Source: CAZSXU01 sp964610505 (GTDB lineage: Bacteria; Arandabacterota; Arandabacteria; JAGLYR01). From it: DNA of 64,000 nucleotides. Below, one piece after another: positions 9,032-17,619 of the stretch. Within the stretch, counting starts at the first letter, position 1. Every line of letters begins with the position of its first letter. Made by a program: the position numbers and the translations under genes. The notes beneath the pieces are model-generated. The model saw only the letters and a program-made list of their open reading frames with translations, was not told the origin of the DNA and ran no database searches. The stretch spans positions 4,861 to 68,860 of the forward strand of contig CAZSXU010000024.1 in NCBI GenBank assembly GCA_964610505.1, in the 5' to 3' direction.

Positions 9032-10987
9032 ATGAGGGCTTTACGATACCTGCTTATTGCCATCGCGCTCCTGGCGCCCATCCTGCTCGTGGTGCTGATC
9101 GGATCGGTGAGTACGTCGCCGCCGGACGAAGCCACACTGCTCCGCATTAAGGTGCTCGAAGACGATCGGTATCTCGAGAACTGGGAATTGGCGCGCTACA
9201 CGAAAGACCCAAATCCGCAAGTCCGGTTGGCTGCGGTGTCGGCCCTGGGGCGGATCGGCCGCGAGGAAGGCGGGGTGAATCTGGTTCGCGCACTCGAAGA
9301 TCCGGACGGGGACGTACGGGCGGCCGCGGCTTTCGGCATCGGTCTACTGGACGACAGCACACGGACCGGGGGGTTACTCCGGGCCTTGGAGGACCCCGTC
9401 CACGGCGTGCGCGCAAGCGTCGTCGAGGCGCTCGGGAAAGTGGGAAACTATAAGGTCACCCAACGCCTCCTGGACATGCTGGACAGCCCGTCCCCGGAAC
9501 TGCGGGGAGAGATTGCACTGGCACTGGGCAGACTGGAAGACCCCACGGCAATCGAGCCCCTGATGCGCCTTCTGGAGAAGGATCCGGAATCGGGGGTCCG
9601 CTGGAAGGCCGCCTGGGCCCTCGAGAAATTCCACGAAGATCATGTCACGCAAGCTCTGGTTCGTGCCCTGGAAGACAAGGACCCCATGGTCGCCGTCCTG
9701 GCGTCCCGGGGATTGCAAAAGCGCGGCGAAGGCTTCGAGTGGGAGGCCGTCCTGCCTGCACTCAAACATCCGGACTGGCGCGTGCAGGTCAACGTGCTGA
9801 TGGCTATCGGGAATTCGAGCGACTCCCTGGCGGTCCCGTCCGTGCTTGAATCCCTGGACTCCCCGAATCACCATGTGAGAACGGCCGCGTGTCTCATCCT
9901 CGGTGATCTCAAGGGTTGGCAAGCCGTCGAGGCGCTGAAAGAGCGGCTCGACGACCCAAGCCCCGATGTTCGAGGGGAGGCCGTCAACGCGCTTGCGCGA
10001 ATCGGGGGCAGGCGCGTGTTTTCGGACGTTACCTCCCGAACCGAGGATTCGGAGCGCTACGTTCGGGTTCGAGCCCACGAGGCACTGGGGCATCTTCAGC
10101 TGCCGAAGAGCGTCGCGTTTCTGGTCCCGCGACTGAAAGACCCGGATTCCCGAATCCGATCCGCCGCGGCCAAGGGGTTGTCCACCCTGAGGCAGAAAGG
10201 CTCCACGGAGGCGCTGGTGGGGGCGCTGGAAGATCCGGACTGGGTGGTCGTCGCCGTTGCCGCCGAGGGGTTGGGCACGTTACGGAGTCGCGGGTCAATA
10301 CCCGCTCTCAAGAAGACCTTTCATTCATTTTCCGGAACAACGCTTCAGGACGCGGAGGTGCGACTGGCTGTGATCACGGCGTTCCGGAAGATGGCCGCCT
10401 TTGGAGTCGAGCCCATCTACAGGGCCGCTCTCGAGGACCCCGATATTCGCGTCCGCCGGTTGGCCGGGGATATTCTGCAGGAGAAGGGTGAAACCGCGGT
10501 CAAGATTGCTCCGGCGGTCTACGGCGACGGTTCGCGTGATGGAAGCGGTCTGGCGATGGGTCTCGGGGAGAGGAGAATCCGGATTGAAACCTCGCGCGGA
10601 CACATTATATGTGTCCTTCACGGGGACGACGCGCCGGAGACGGTGGCGAATTTCCTCCGGCTCGCGGGCGAGGGATTCTACGACGGACTGACCTTCCACC
10701 GGGTCGTTCCCAACTTCGTCATTCAGGGGGGATGCCCTCGCGGCGACGGCTGGGGAGATCCGGGATACACCATCCGCTGTGAGATCAACCGGCACCGCTA
10801 CCTCACGGGAACGCTGGGGATGGCCCTTTCCGGCAAGGACACCGGGGGGAGCCAGTTCTTCATCACGCACTCGCCTCAGCCACACCTGGACGGCCTATAC
10901 ACGGTGTTCGGCCGGGTGCTCGAGGGGCAAGACGTGGTCGAGGCGATTGTGCAGGGAGATGAGATTCTGGCGATCGTCGAAATGTAG
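9032..10987 (+). CDS. HEAT-repeat protein with C-terminal cyclophilin-type peptidyl-prolyl isomerase
   Basis: The start at 9032 follows GGGGGTTCGG and gives 651 residues. An N-terminal membrane segment, ALRYLLIAIALLAPILLVVL, precedes about 470 residues of HEAT/PBS-lyase-like repeats with the recurring DP(D/N)..VR.AAA..LG pattern. The last ~150 residues are a cyclophilin domain: TVANFLRLAGEGFYDGLTFH, RVVPNFVIQGGCPRGDG, GTLGMALSGKDTGGSQFFIT and HLDGLYTVFGRVLEG. The topology suggests a membrane-anchored protein with the isomerase on the outer face of the inner membrane, acting in the folding of exported proteins. A single protein with both modules is known from FCB bacteria. It is transcribed away from selD, with 187 bases between them. 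Confidence 0.88.
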   Translation: MRALRYLLIAIALLAPILLVVLIGSVSTSPPDEATLLRIKVLEDDRYLENWELARYTKDPNPQVRLAAVSALGRIGREEGGVNLVRALEDPDGDVRAAAAFGIGLLDDSTRTGGLLRALEDPVHGVRASVVEALGKVGNYKVTQRLLDMLDSPSPELRGEIALALGRLEDPTAIEPLMRLLEKDPESGVRWKAAWALEKFHEDHVTQALVRALEDKDPMVAVLASRGLQKRGEGFEWEAVLPALKHPDWRVQVNVLMAIGNSSDSLAVPSVLESLDSPNHHVRTAACLILGDLKGWQAVEALKERLDDPSPDVRGEAVNALARIGGRRVFSDVTSRTEDSERYVRVRAHEALGHLQLPKSVAFLVPRLKDPDSRIRSAAAKGLSTLRQKGSTEALVGALEDPDWVVVAVAAEGLGTLRSRGSIPALKKTFHSFSGTTLQDAEVRLAVITAFRKMAAFGVEPIYRAALEDPDIRVRRLAGDILQEKGETAVKIAPAVYGDGSRDGSGLAMGLGERRIRIETSRGHIICVLHGDDAPETVANFLRLAGEGFYDGLTFHRVVPNFVIQGGCPRGDGWGDPGYTIRCEINRHRYLTGTLGMALSGKDTGGSQFFITHSPQPHLDGLYTVFGRVLEGQDVVEAIVQGDEILAIVEM

Positions 10988-11020
10988 ACATCTGTCTCGG
11001 AGGAACGAACCCCCACCCGG

Positions 11021-11112
11021 CCACAGATTTCACGGATGCGGAGTGTACCCGCCCGGCCCGGCAAGGTGACGAAGATGGGACGAAGAACCGAGAACCGAGA
11101 GCCGAGAGCCGG
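11021..11112. repeat. CCACAGATTTCAC and GAACCGA repeat elements in a convergent gap
   Basis: CCACAGATTTCACGGATG (11021-11038) is one copy of the dispersed CCACAGATTTCAC family. At 11084-11112 there are four tandem units of the GA(A/G)(A/C)CCGA type. Both lie between the ends of the cyclophilin gene (plus) and the spermidine-synthase-like gene (minus). Confidence 0.6.
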
Positions 11113-11187
11113 AATAGACCATCCCCGGGCCGCCCGCTCCGCAAGGCCCGCGCCGACAACACGACAAAGCGATAACTGCCGGATTGA

Positions 11188-13512
11188 CTATTCCCTGACG
11201 ACCAGGAACAACAGGTTCGCGCTTTTCAGTCCCGCCATGAGGAAACACGTGTTCATCACGCCGAGGAGGGGAATCAGAAGGGATCCCACCAGAAGAGCTC
11301 CCAGGGCCGCGCCGAGATGATCGGCCGAATCCACCAGACCGGCCGCCCTCGGGACGGTCGCGTTCACATCCAGATACAGCTGGCCCGCCAGTGGGAACTG
11401 GATTCCCGCCAGACATCCCGTAGCACCGGACAACAGGAAGAACCACAGTTCGGTGGGAACGCCGATCGCCGTCCTTCCTGCATCCGACGGGAGAGCCAAC
11501 AGCTCGGGTAGCGCCAGGCACAGAAGGATCATGGCCGCGTCCACGCATCCCAGAACTCGCGCGGGCCGGATGGGTTTCGCCAAGCGCGCGCTTCCCAGCC
11601 GCCCGCCGAAGAAGAGCCCCAACATGAAGGTCGCCACGACGAGGCCCACTTTCTCATAGATGTATCCGAGCTGGTTCTGAAACGCGAACAGGATCGTAAG
11701 TTGAACGCCCATCGCCAGAAAACCGGTTGTGGCGATCGTCGAGAGGGCGTTGAAAGCGGGCCGGGAACGTTGAGACGAAGGATGCAGCGCGAGCCAGGCG
11801 AACCGGACCACCACACACAGAACGAGAGCGAGAAGCGGCATCCAGAGTCGAAGACCCGCGAGGCGCCTGAGAATGGGGCCGATCTGAGATTCCGAGAACC
11901 GGTCCCAGAGAAGCACCGTGTGAAAATAGGATACGGGACGAGCGTCACGGTTGAGAATGCCTGCCGGGAAGGTCTCCAGCTCGGCCCGGAACCACGCGGT
12001 CCGCTCCGGCTGCACGAGATCGGAGTAGAGAAGAGGAGAGAAGTGCTCGGATGCAATGTTGCGGTCGGCGTATCGGGCGGCGAGCACGACCGGGTCTTTC
12101 GTGATCGAATCGGCGGATCGGGACGCGATGAACACATTCCGCTGCCCGGGAGTCACGAGGACGTGCGGGAACACCTTGAAGAGGGAATGGAAGAGAGTAG
12201 AGCGAAACGGCCCGACCTCCTCCCCCATGTAGTTGACGGCCCCGCCGACGCTGAAGGCAAAGGTGCCGCCCGGCCTCAGCCGGCCCGCCGCCTGCCGGAA
12301 GAACTCCACCGTGTAGAACCGGTTGAGCATGGCCGTGGTGGGGTCCGGCAGGCGGGTGATCACGAGATCGTAGAGGTCCTCGGATATCCTCAGAAACGAG
12401 CGGCCGTCCATCATATGGATGTGAAGTCTGGGGTCATCAAACACCGACGCACTCTCTCCTCGGGAGAATCGGCGTGTGAGAGCAATCAGTTCGGGGTCGG
12501 TCTCGACGAAATCGAGACTTTCCACGGGGTGTTTGAGAATCTCCCGGAACATCTCGGGAGTTCCTCCGCCCAGGAGAAGAACCCGCCGCGGCTCGGGATG
12601 TTGAACGAGCAGCAGATGTGCCGCGATTGCCGCGTCGTACTCGTCGGGCAGCGAGAAGAGGGGAGCGCCGTTTCCGTAGAGCGTCGTCTGGCCGGCGAGT
12701 CCGCCGGCCGAGAGATGCTGATACTTGGAATCCTTCCACTCGATCAGCTCGATGCCGGGGTGTCCGAATGTCCACCGGAGCAGGATGGTCTCCGTGTCAA
12801 CCCATCGAGCGGCTCCGGCGAGCAGGAATCCCACGACGCCGACGGACAGAACGGTCACCGCCGTTCGCCCGAGGCGGGATCCGTTCCCTGATCCCGGCGC
12901 ATGTAGAAGAACACACGCGGCCAGGAGCGGGAGGGCCGAGAGGGCCTCGACCGAGAGGTGATTCATGCGACCCGCAAACGCGTAGGTGAAGAGGGCGGCC
13001 CCGACCACGGACCCCGCGGTCTCGGCGACGTATATCGTCCCAATGCTCCGCGCCGGGCGAGAGGAGCGGCCCGCGTGGAGGGCGGAGGCCAGGGGAAACG
13101 TGAATCCGACGAAGAAGCTGAGGGGCATGAGGGCCAGGGCCGTCGCCAGGGTGATCTCTGCAAGCGGAATCAGCAGTCCCGGCGGGGTGCCCAGGATTCC
13201 GCGCAGGGCTCGAATGAGCACCGTCTGCACCGGAAGGCAGATCAGCGCGATCAGGAGGGCACGAGACAGCCAGCGCCGGGGATCCTGAAGGCGGGGAATC
13301 GCGCGTGAAGCCACGGCCGCGCCCGCGGATACCCAGATGAGCCAGCACGCGAAAATGAGTCCCAAACTGAGCTCGCTCCCGTAGAAAATTACCAGGAGCT
13401 CTCGGACGAGAATGATCTGTCCGGTCATCGCGTAGAGGCCCATTCCGGCCAACGCCAGGAGGATCGACGCGCGCGAGACCTGTTCCCCCTCATGGTTGTC
13501 AAGCATCGCCAT
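11188..13512 (-). CDS. Polytopic membrane protein with an embedded spermidine-synthase-like methyltransferase fold
   Basis: From the ATG at 13512 (preceded by GGCGGAGTGTGGAAC) the protein has 774 residues. About seven hydrophobic segments fill residues 10-250. A soluble Rossmann domain follows at about 260-560, with RRVLLLGGGTPEMFREIL, LDFVETDPELIALTRRF and DLVITRLPDPTTAMLNRFY then TVEFFR. Further membrane segments run to the end. This is the 'fused MFS/spermidine synthase' type. The catalytic Asp of true aminopropyltransferases (D-x-x-D-P) is replaced here (TRLPDP), so polyamine synthesis is doubtful; the domain may bind a nucleoside ligand or act on a membrane substrate. It stands alone and is convergent with the cyclophilin gene. 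Confidence 0.8.
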   Translation of the reverse strand: MAMLDNHEGEQVSRASILLALAGMGLYAMTGQIILVRELLVIFYGSELSLGLIFACWLIWVSAGAAVASRAIPRLQDPRRWLSRALLIALICLPVQTVLIRALRGILGTPPGLLIPLAEITLATALALMPLSFFVGFTFPLASALHAGRSSRPARSIGTIYVAETAGSVVGAALFTYAFAGRMNHLSVEALSALPLLAACVLLHAPGSGNGSRLGRTAVTVLSVGVVGFLLAGAARWVDTETILLRWTFGHPGIELIEWKDSKYQHLSAGGLAGQTTLYGNGAPLFSLPDEYDAAIAAHLLLVQHPEPRRVLLLGGGTPEMFREILKHPVESLDFVETDPELIALTRRFSRGESASVFDDPRLHIHMMDGRSFLRISEDLYDLVITRLPDPTTAMLNRFYTVEFFRQAAGRLRPGGTFAFSVGGAVNYMGEEVGPFRSTLFHSLFKVFPHVLVTPGQRNVFIASRSADSITKDPVVLAARYADRNIASEHFSPLLYSDLVQPERTAWFRAELETFPAGILNRDARPVSYFHTVLLWDRFSESQIGPILRRLAGLRLWMPLLALVLCVVVRFAWLALHPSSQRSRPAFNALSTIATTGFLAMGVQLTILFAFQNQLGYIYEKVGLVVATFMLGLFFGGRLGSARLAKPIRPARVLGCVDAAMILLCLALPELLALPSDAGRTAIGVPTELWFFLLSGATGCLAGIQFPLAGQLYLDVNATVPRAAGLVDSADHLGAALGALLVGSLLIPLLGVMNTCFLMAGLKSANLLFLVVRE

Positions 13513-13680
13513 GTTCCACACTCCGCCGAAAGCACCGGTTCCCTACAGTGTCCGAAAAGGCCGCTCACGTCAAGAACGACGGCGGCCGTTGACAGCGGCT
13601 TTGAGTGCATGCTAGCGTGCTGCATGTACAGACTCTCAGCGTGGGTATCACGGGGGGGATGGGGTGGAGCAGTAGATCAT

Positions 13681-13731
13681 AATGCCTTTCTCCGAAATCT
13701 GTTGCTCTATTGGCCGATTGTTCCATGGCTC
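13681..13731. repeat. TTGCTCTATTG-type dispersed repeat, copy 1
   Basis: The stretch AATGCCTTTCTCCG, then CTGTTGCTCTATTGGCCGATTG, then TTCCATGGCTCC, closely matches 19597-19649 over about 50 bases. It lies directly upstream of the sugar kinase gene. The remainder of the 13513-13754 gap shows no gene. Confidence 0.6.
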
Positions 13732-13754
13732 CGTCGAAACCGGAGATTCCGCGA

Positions 13755-14663
13755 ATGGACAGAATCTTTGACGTTGTCGGCGTCGGCTATACGGCGTATG
13801 ACTACCTGGGCATTGTTCCGCACTTGCCGAAACCCGACACGAAGCTCGAGGTTCGTCAGCTGCTGGAGCAGGGAGGTGGACCGGTGTCCACGGCCCTGGT
13901 GACGGTGGCGAGACTCGGGAAAACGGCCGCCCTCATTGCGAAGATCGGCGGGGATACCCGCGGGCGCCTCATGCTGGACGACCTCAAGCGAGAGAACGTG
14001 GACACGAGCGGTGTTGTGGTTTCGCCCGAACACCACTCCCAGTTCGCATTCATCATGGTGGAGCCCGGGAAGGGACACCGGACCATTCTGTGGGGACGCG
14101 CCGGACTACCCAACCTGGCCGAGGGAGAAATCGACATCGATCTCGTCCGATCCGCGCGACTCCTCCACGTGGACAACCATGAGATTCCGGGCGCCATTCA
14201 AGCCGCCCGAGCGGCGAAGGCGGAGGGGATTCCAATTCTGTTGGACGCCGGAACACCCGATGATCGAATCGAGGAATTGCTCTCCCTCGTGGATTTCGCC
14301 GTCGCTTCCCAGTCGTTTCCCGAGAAACTCACCGGGCATGGGGATCGCCTCCGAGCCCTCCAGGCCATTCGGGACTACGGCCCGAAGGTGGCGGCCATGA
14401 CACTGGGCCCGGACGGTGCCGTGGCCGTCACGGAGGGCGGTGTCTTTCATTCACCCGGTTTCCCCGTGACGGTCGTGGATACCACCGGCGCGGGGGATGT
14501 CTTCCACGGCGCTTTCGCCTACGGGATCATCGAGGGTTGGGCCATCCCGGAGATCCTGCGCTTCTCCAACGCCGTGGCGGCCATGAAGTGCGGTTCGTTG
14601 GGGGGAAGGACGGGGATTCCGAGCCGTTCGGAGGTCGAGGCATTTCTGAAGGGTGCAGGCTAA
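13755..14663 (+). CDS. PfkB-family carbohydrate kinase (ribokinase-like)
   Basis: The ATG at 13755 follows GGAG at a nine-base distance and gives 302 residues. MDRIFDVVGVGYTAYDYLGI is the usual PfkB N-terminal strand. LEQGGGPVSTALVTVARLG is the first signature, with the substrate-binding GG loop, and DTTGAGDVFHGAFAYGI is the second signature, with the anion hole and the catalytic Asp. Such enzymes phosphorylate a sugar or nucleoside with ATP in the cytoplasm. The substrate cannot be told from sequence; the closest general type is ribokinase/2-keto-3-deoxygluconate kinase-like. It is a single gene, convergent with the YkgJ-type gene, and the gap between them holds a strong hairpin. Confidence 0.88.
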   Translation: MDRIFDVVGVGYTAYDYLGIVPHLPKPDTKLEVRQLLEQGGGPVSTALVTVARLGKTAALIAKIGGDTRGRLMLDDLKRENVDTSGVVVSPEHHSQFAFIMVEPGKGHRTILWGRAGLPNLAEGEIDIDLVRSARLLHVDNHEIPGAIQAARAAKAEGIPILLDAGTPDDRIEELLSLVDFAVASQSFPEKLTGHGDRLRALQAIRDYGPKVAAMTLGPDGAVAVTEGGVFHSPGFPVTVVDTTGAGDVFHGAFAYGIIEGWAIPEILRFSNAVAAMKCGSLGGRTGIPSRSEVEAFLKGAG

Positions 14664-14688
14664 AGAGACTCGAAAGCCCAAACTCTAG

Positions 14689-14784
14689 CCACAGATTTCA
14701 CGGATGGAATCGGGGCGATGGTTAAAGCCATCGCCCCGAGAGTCTTCGCCGCAGTGAATCGTAGTCCATCTGTGAAATCTGTGG
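14689..14784. repeat. Inverted CCACAGATTTCAC element enclosing an 11-12 bp hairpin
   Basis: CCACAGATTTCACGGATGG (14689-14707) and its complement at 14766-14784 agree at 18 of 19 positions. Between them lies the hairpin CGGGGCGATGG-ttaaag-CCATCGCCCCG (14711-14738, plus a T-A pair). The element fills the gap between two convergent genes and has the same design as 34933-35065. Confidence 0.75.
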
Positions 14785-14800
14785 AAGGGGTTACGCCTTG

Positions 14801-15361
14801 TCACCGTGTCGCGCTCTCGCGCTCGCGGACCTTCACGCCGATGAACTTCAGGAAAGCCTCTTCGCTTCTGTTCTTTCTTCCCTTTCGGTTCCAACGCTTG
14901 ACGATGTCGTCGAAGTCCCATTCCCGTCGCGAGAAAACGTCGTGGGATTTCTGGAGGTCCTTGAAAGCTTCGGGCGAGAGGGGCCCTTTGGTAATTCCTT
15001 TGCAGCCGTGGTGGCAATGAAGGTTGAACTCGGGTTCTTCCTCCGTCTCGTCCCGCGGGCAGTAAGGGTGCAGGGCGCACATGAGGGGGCGGTGGACGTA
15101 GATGGAACAGCGACCGTCACGGCGGAAGACGCAGGTTTCGTTCCGGCGCTTCATTCCGATCATGCGGCGGCCGCCGTCCATCTCCAGCCACTGGTCGTCG
15201 GGCGCCGTACCTTCGTCGAAGTCATCCGGTTCGTAGAACTCGATGAAGTCCTCCGGGTCACACCCGACGTGCTTGATGATCACGTGTATGTCCCCGGCGA
15301 CGATGAGCGGAATCTGCGAGCAACAGACTCCGCAGTTGCGGCATTCAAACTCCGGTGTCAA
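14801..15361 (-). CDS. YkgJ-type CxxCxxCC zinc/iron-chelating protein
   Basis: A TTG start at 15361 is supported by GGGGGAGGG seven to eight bases upstream, and gives 186 residues. ECRNCGVCCSQIPL carries the family's CxxCxxCC motif at residues 7-14. Further cysteines follow in ETCVFRRDGRCSIYVHRP, LMCALHPYCP and HCHHGCKG. Members of this family (YkgJ; UPF0153) are predicted cytoplasmic Fe-S or zinc proteins of unknown reaction, often encoded next to flagellar or metal-related genes. The C-terminal third (KDLQKSHDVFSRREWDFDD) is charged and probably helical. It is a single gene convergent with the sugar kinase. Confidence 0.8.
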   Translation of the reverse strand: MTPEFECRNCGVCCSQIPLIVAGDIHVIIKHVGCDPEDFIEFYEPDDFDEGTAPDDQWLEMDGGRRMIGMKRRNETCVFRRDGRCSIYVHRPLMCALHPYCPRDETEEEPEFNLHCHHGCKGITKGPLSPEAFKDLQKSHDVFSRREWDFDDIVKRWNRKGRKNRSEEAFLKFIGVKVRERESATR

Positions 15362-15807
15362 AGAAACCCTCCCCCAAAAAGTAAATGCACGGGCCGGCGG
15401 CCTATGCGTCGGGCGTACGTCGATTCCAAACTCTCGAAAGAATACGCCTATCCGCCGCGGCCGTCAAGCGCTTCCTCGAAGGAGGGATGTCGAATCGGGT
15501 GATTTTCCCCGCGGCGCGGGTTCCGCCCCACCGACCTGCCGGCATCGTCCAACATACGCAAGCGGCCCCGTCGCTGCGGGATTCGTCGAATGCATTGTCA
15601 GGAAATGAAATTGACGGCTCCGGCGCAGGCTGCGTTCGGGGAACGGTTCTTGCATTGCTCCGGGAGGGGTGGAGATGAACAGGTCGATCCGGCCGGTGCC
15701 ACCCAGGAGCGAACCCGATGACAATCCATCCCGGCACGTTCTTCGTAGATCAGCCGTTCGCACACCCCGGTCCGTATCGCCCCTGCGGATCGGGGTGTGT
15801 CGCTCGG
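15362..15807. other. Intergenic gap without a recognisable gene
   Basis: This is 446 bases between the divergent YkgJ-type and subtilase genes. It should hold promoters for both, but I see no convincing -35/-10 pair. Open frames here lack family motifs and look like chance frames of GC-rich DNA. Confidence 0.5.
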
Positions 15808-17619
15808 ATGAGATGGGCCGTCGTTGTCGTCACCTGCATCGTGACGGCCGGATTCTCGAAGACCGCGACGGCCGGCGAAACGGTTCACGCCTCTCTCAAG
15901 TCGAAGATGCACGCGTCCGGTCCCGCCGAACGAATTCCCGTAACCGTTGTGATTGACGCCGCCCCTGATGAATCGGGATTCAAGTGGAACCCGCCGCAAT
16001 GTGAGACGGGGAGACGCCCGACTCTGGAGGAGAGACGTTGCGCGATCGCGGGACTCAAGGCGCGCTCCGAGGAGCGACGTGGTGATCTGCTCGAATGGCT
16101 GGCCGAGAACGGGAAAGGATCCGACACGGACACGGCGCGGGCATTCTGGATTGTCGATGCCGTGACCGCTTCTCTGCCGCCGAGTGTCATCGCCGCGCTC
16201 GAGCACCATCCAACCGTTCGGTCGATCTACCTGAGGGAACCCCGGGAGGTTCTCTGCACCACCGAGCGTACGGCGATTGCGACCGACGCCCCTCCTCCGG
16301 TGTGGTCCGTGACTCGAGTGGGCGCGGACACCGTGTGGGCGCGGCACGGCATCGACGGCGCCGGGGTCCTGGTGGCCATGCTGGATACGGGCGTGGACTA
16401 TACACATTCGGATCTCCAGAGTCGGATGTGGACGAATCCGCAAGAGATGCCGAACAACTTCATCGACGACGACGGCAACGGTTACGTGGACGATGTCTAC
16501 GGCTACGATTTCGCACTCCGCGCCGGCGATCCGATGGACGACGACGGCCACGGGACGCACACGGCCGGAAGCGTGGCAGGGGACGGCACGGGCGGTCTGG
16601 TGACCGGCGTCGCGCCGGGGGCCGGCATCATGGCGCTCAAGGTCCTGGAGCATGGGATGGGAGAAGAAGAGGACGCATGGGAGGCCATCCAGTACGCGGT
16701 CGAGAATGGGTGCGACATCATCAACATGAGCATCGGCTGGATCCAGTGCGCGCATCATCCCGCCCGGGCGCTCTGGCGGCAGGCGTGTGAGAACGCCGTT
16801 GCGGCCGGGGTAGTGGTTCTGGCCGCGGCCGGAAACGAGCGGGACGATGAAGGGACCAGTCTATATTGCGATCCTCCCGAACAGATCCGGACCCCGGCGG
16901 ACGTGCCGGCGGTGATTGCCGTCGGCGCGGTATCGGCCGGCGACTGGGTAAGCGATTTCAGTTCCGAGGGCCCTGTGACGTGGGCGTCGGTCGAAGGCTA
17001 CGGAGATTACCCGTACCCGCCGGGACTCATCAAGCCTGATTTCTGCGCGCCGGGGCAGAACATCAATTCGACTCTACTGGAGGGCGGCTACAGCGGCCCG
17101 ACCCGGGCCGGCACGTCGATGGCCACGCCCCACGTGAGCGGCACCGTGGCGCTCATGCTCCAGGCCGATCCGTCTCTTGGGGTCGACGATATCGAGACCT
17201 TCCTTGAGGAAACCTGTCTGGATTTCTGGATTCCCGGAAAGGACAACCTGTTCGGGTACGGGCGAATCCACGCGCTCTCGGCGGTCGAGGCCGTTCTCGC
17301 GGCCAGGACCACGGCCGTGGCGGCCGGCGAACGGCCGTGGCGCGCGTCGTCCGATTTCGTCTGCCATCCGAATCCCTTCAATCCCGAGATCTTCCTTGAA
17401 TTCAGCCTCGCCGCGCCGGGGACCGTGCGTCTCGCCGTCTATGACGTGGAAGGACGCATGGTCCGCTTGCTCGCCGAGGGAATGCTGCCGGCCGGGGGGC
17501 ACCGGTTCCGCTGGGACGGAGTGGACGGAGGAGGTATCGGCGCCTCGAGCGGTGTGTACTTCTGCCGGTATGAATGTGATGGGATGGCCGACACTCGCAA
17601 AATCATTCTGGCGCGATAG
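15808..17619 (+). CDS. Secreted subtilisin-family (S8) serine peptidase with FlgD-like C-terminal domain
   Basis: The start at 15808 gives a 603-residue precursor with the signal peptide MRWAVVVVTCIVTAGFSKTATAG. A propeptide-like region reaches about residue 160. The S8 domain holds the complete triad: Asp193 in MLDTGVDYTHSD, His248 in DDDGHGTHTAGS and Ser437 in AGTSMATPHVSG, plus AAAGNERDD for the oxyanion region. The last ~85 residues (CHPNPFNPEIFLEFSL, VYDVEGRMVRLLAEG, SSGVYFCRYE) are the FlgD-like domain seen in the other three peptidases. An extracellular protein-degrading role is inferred. The stop codon overlaps the end of the convergent TPR gene by 17 bases. Confidence 0.92.
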   Translation: MRWAVVVVTCIVTAGFSKTATAGETVHASLKSKMHASGPAERIPVTVVIDAAPDESGFKWNPPQCETGRRPTLEERRCAIAGLKARSEERRGDLLEWLAENGKGSDTDTARAFWIVDAVTASLPPSVIAALEHHPTVRSIYLREPREVLCTTERTAIATDAPPPVWSVTRVGADTVWARHGIDGAGVLVAMLDTGVDYTHSDLQSRMWTNPQEMPNNFIDDDGNGYVDDVYGYDFALRAGDPMDDDGHGTHTAGSVAGDGTGGLVTGVAPGAGIMALKVLEHGMGEEEDAWEAIQYAVENGCDIINMSIGWIQCAHHPARALWRQACENAVAAGVVVLAAAGNERDDEGTSLYCDPPEQIRTPADVPAVIAVGAVSAGDWVSDFSSEGPVTWASVEGYGDYPYPPGLIKPDFCAPGQNINSTLLEGGYSGPTRAGTSMATPHVSGTVALMLQADPSLGVDDIETFLEETCLDFWIPGKDNLFGYGRIHALSAVEAVLAARTTAVAAGERPWRASSDFVCHPNPFNPEIFLEFSLAAPGTVRLAVYDVEGRMVRLLAEGMLPAGGHRFRWDGVDGGGIGASSGVYFCRYECDGMADTRKIILAR

